The position numbers and the translations under genes are program-made. DNA of 64,000 bases from assembly GCA_019637695.1 (NCBI GenBank), contig JAHBVG010000019.1, positions 27,969 to 91,968 of the forward strand, read 5' to 3'. The notes beneath the pieces are model-generated. The model was given only the letters and a program-made list of their open reading frames with translations, was not told where the DNA came from and did not search any database. This DNA comes from Caldilineaceae bacterium (GTDB lineage: Bacteria; Chloroflexota; Anaerolineae; Caldilineales; Caldilineaceae). This document shows, one piece after another, positions 62,759-64,000 of the stretch (position 1 is the stretch's first letter; every line of letters begins with the position of its first letter).

Positions 62759-64000
62759 TTATCGACGCAGATGGGGCAGATAGAGACAGGGGCATTGGCG
62801 CGTCGCTATCGGCGTTGCGACTGGTGTTGAGACTGGCGTTGGCTGTGGAGTCGGGCTTGGCGTATCTACGGGAAGGGGGCTTGCTTGATCCCCGTAATTG
62901 CCGATAGCGATGACCCAATCTGAAACGTACGGCGCCGTCCAGGTCTGATCCTCGCTTTTGAAAGAATCCAAGGGGATCTCCGCGTACGCCTTCTTCGCAT
63001 CCACAGCCACGACGGGCTGCGTTCCGACCAGCGCGCGCAGATCCATGCGAATTGTATCAGTGTTTTCCCGGTAAAAAATGAAATGGCTGTTGCCGGGTCG
63101 CCGTAAACAGACGCCATTGGTCAAATCGTTACAACGTTGTAGATCCTTGCTGAAGCGATTAGCGAAGAAGGTAGCGTAGGTTTTGATCCACTCCGGGTTA
63201 GCATAGGGGAGCGAACCTGTTTCACTAGAGCTGCCACAGAGATTGCCCCATATATTGGCCACTCCCCCGGCCATAGCAGAATGATAGAGACCGCGGCGGG
63301 TCATCTCCATGTTGTAACTTTTGTACTCTGTGGTGCAGTGGCGAAAGCGGTCTTCTGAGAAGGAAGGCTTGTTTGGGCGCTTGCTGATGGTTTCCACATA
63401 GAGGTTGTACGTGGGCAGATGCTGTTCATAGCCAGAATAGTCCAACGCTTCTGAAAGTTGATCCAGTTGATTCTTGCTCGCCCGCCCACCTAATAAGTGG
63501 GGCCAACCCAAATGGCTCTGCATATAATTATGCCATTGCGTCAACTGGCTGCCATTCACCCACTCCCAGAGGTCAAAGCCATAGCCCATTGTCCACCCTG
63601 GCAGTGGACCCAGACGCGCTGCAATGTACCTTTGCAAACGCTGATCGACGACGCCATTGAAGCCCCCCTCTAGATTATGGGGCGTTTGACGGCGGCTGCG
63701 ATCCCCCCAGGCCCAGATATGGACAACGCCGCCTGCCGCGTGGACCCTGGTGATCAAAAGTTCCAGGGCTTCAAATGTTCTGGGGTCGGGGTCTTTCATA
63801 TCGGCGAGGACACGTCGATCATTAGATTGGATGTCGAACCACTCACCAGCGATATTAGGCACATGAAAGCCATTGAACCCATGCCGCCCCATAAATTCCT
63901 CAATGTCCTCATCGATCAATGTGGGTTTATCGTGAAAGAGTGAGGGGCGTTTGTACATCACATACTGGGGGATAAACGCCTCGCCCGTGCCGCTGAGTCC
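62759..64000 (-). CDS. Glycoside-hydrolase-like secreted protein, 5' end outside window, LYLP-type tail
   Basis: 413 residues are visible and the frame is open to base 64000 (GLSGTGEAFIPQYV before the first Met), so the N-terminus is cut. The sequence around HGFNGFHVPNIAGEWFD, VHIWAWGDRSRRQTP and GYGFDLWEWVNGSQLTQW resembles TIM-barrel glycoside hydrolases of the DUF4038/apiosidase-like kind, with Glu/Asp residues at strand ends. A Pro/Thr linker (PVDTPSPTPQPTPVSTPVAT) follows, then CLYLPHLRR at the stop. Enzyme activity is plausible but not shown. It is followed by a terminator. Confidence 0.6.
   Translation of the reverse strand, partial: GLSGTGEAFIPQYVMYKRPSLFHDKPTLIDEDIEEFMGRHGFNGFHVPNIAGEWFDIQSNDRRVLADMKDPDPRTFEALELLITRVHAAGGVVHIWAWGDRSRRQTPHNLEGGFNGVVDQRLQRYIAARLGPLPGWTMGYGFDLWEWVNGSQLTQWHNYMQSHLGWPHLLGGRASKNQLDQLSEALDYSGYEQHLPTYNLYVETISKRPNKPSFSEDRFRHCTTEYKSYNMEMTRRGLYHSAMAGGVANIWGNLCGSSSETGSLPYANPEWIKTYATFFANRFSKDLQRCNDLTNGVCLRRPGNSHFIFYRENTDTIRMDLRALVGTQPVVAVDAKKAYAEIPLDSFKSEDQTWTAPYVSDWVIAIGNYGDQASPLPVDTPSPTPQPTPVSTPVATPIATRQCPCLYLPHLRR

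Overview
The window reads as a piece of chromosome from a moderately GC-rich member of the Chloroflexota, possibly an Anaerolineae/Caldilineae-like filamentous lineage. This is an inference. It rests on an F420/FMN-type PPOX protein, a cytoplasmic multi-PAS kinase, a very large glycosyltransferase region without recognisable lipid A or core LPS genes, Pro/Thr-rich secreted proteins with short LYLPxxxR-like C-termini, and spacers full of short dispersed repeats. No rRNA, tRNA, CRISPR array, IS transposase or phage gene was seen. Almost every gene is on the minus strand; the two plus-strand exceptions are the GatZ-like gene (1046-2287) and a 59-codon reading frame (21062-21241).

Region 1 (1-20.7 kb) is mixed metabolism and signalling. 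It holds a cut amidohydrolase, a GatZ/KbaZ-like tagatose-bisphosphate aldolase subunit divergent from it, an M28 peptidase, a CrtI-like FAD oxidoreductase, an ABC-2 exporter (ATPase plus two permeases), a PPOX flavoprotein, a small membrane protein, a transglutaminase-like protein, a membrane-anchored EEP-fold hydrolase, a single-domain response regulator with a 1401-residue multi-PAS/GAF histidine kinase, an M24 peptidase, an aldo/keto reductase and a Gfo/Idh/MocA oxidoreductase.

Region 2 (21-48 kb) is a cell-surface glycan locus. After an OmpR-type regulator come two long minus-strand gene trains. The train from 47970 to 31321 has 14 genes with gaps below 100 bases: BNR-repeat surface protein, Wzm-like permease, Wzt-like ATPase with a C-terminal domain, Gfo/Idh oxidoreductase, NAD-dependent epimerase, GT2, two GT4, GT2, a kinase-like protein, three GT4 and a GT39/83-type membrane transferase. 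After a repeat-filled spacer, the train from 30928 to 22107 has an O-antigen ligase/polymerase, GT2, two GT4, a second GT39/83-type transferase, another GT4 and UDP-glucose 6-dehydrogenase. ATGA stop/start overlaps are common, so the two trains are probably co-expressed units. They would make sugar precursors, build chains on the inner face, export them by an ABC transporter, and modify or polymerise them outside.

Region 3 (48-64 kb) is surface and secreted protein genes plus a second envelope set. The secreted proteins are a propeller/helical/Ig multidomain protein, a CBM9-like plus DNRLRE-like protein, a LamG/Ig-like protein, and a glycoside-hydrolase-like protein cut by the window end. The envelope set is an SMR/EamA-like 4-TM protein, an O-antigen ligase with a TPR tail, a B12-binding radical SAM enzyme, a polyprenyl-phosphate GT2 and a hexapeptide acyltransferase. 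Four secreted proteins end in a related octapeptide exactly at the stop codon.

The most unusual signals are not single genes: the shared C-terminal octapeptide, a 46-base upstream element repeated with identical internal spacing before two surface genes, a MITE-like repeat in three copies, spacers bracketed by inverted repeats whose far arm abuts the preceding stop codon, and a kinase-like protein with a rewritten catalytic loop inside the glycan operon.
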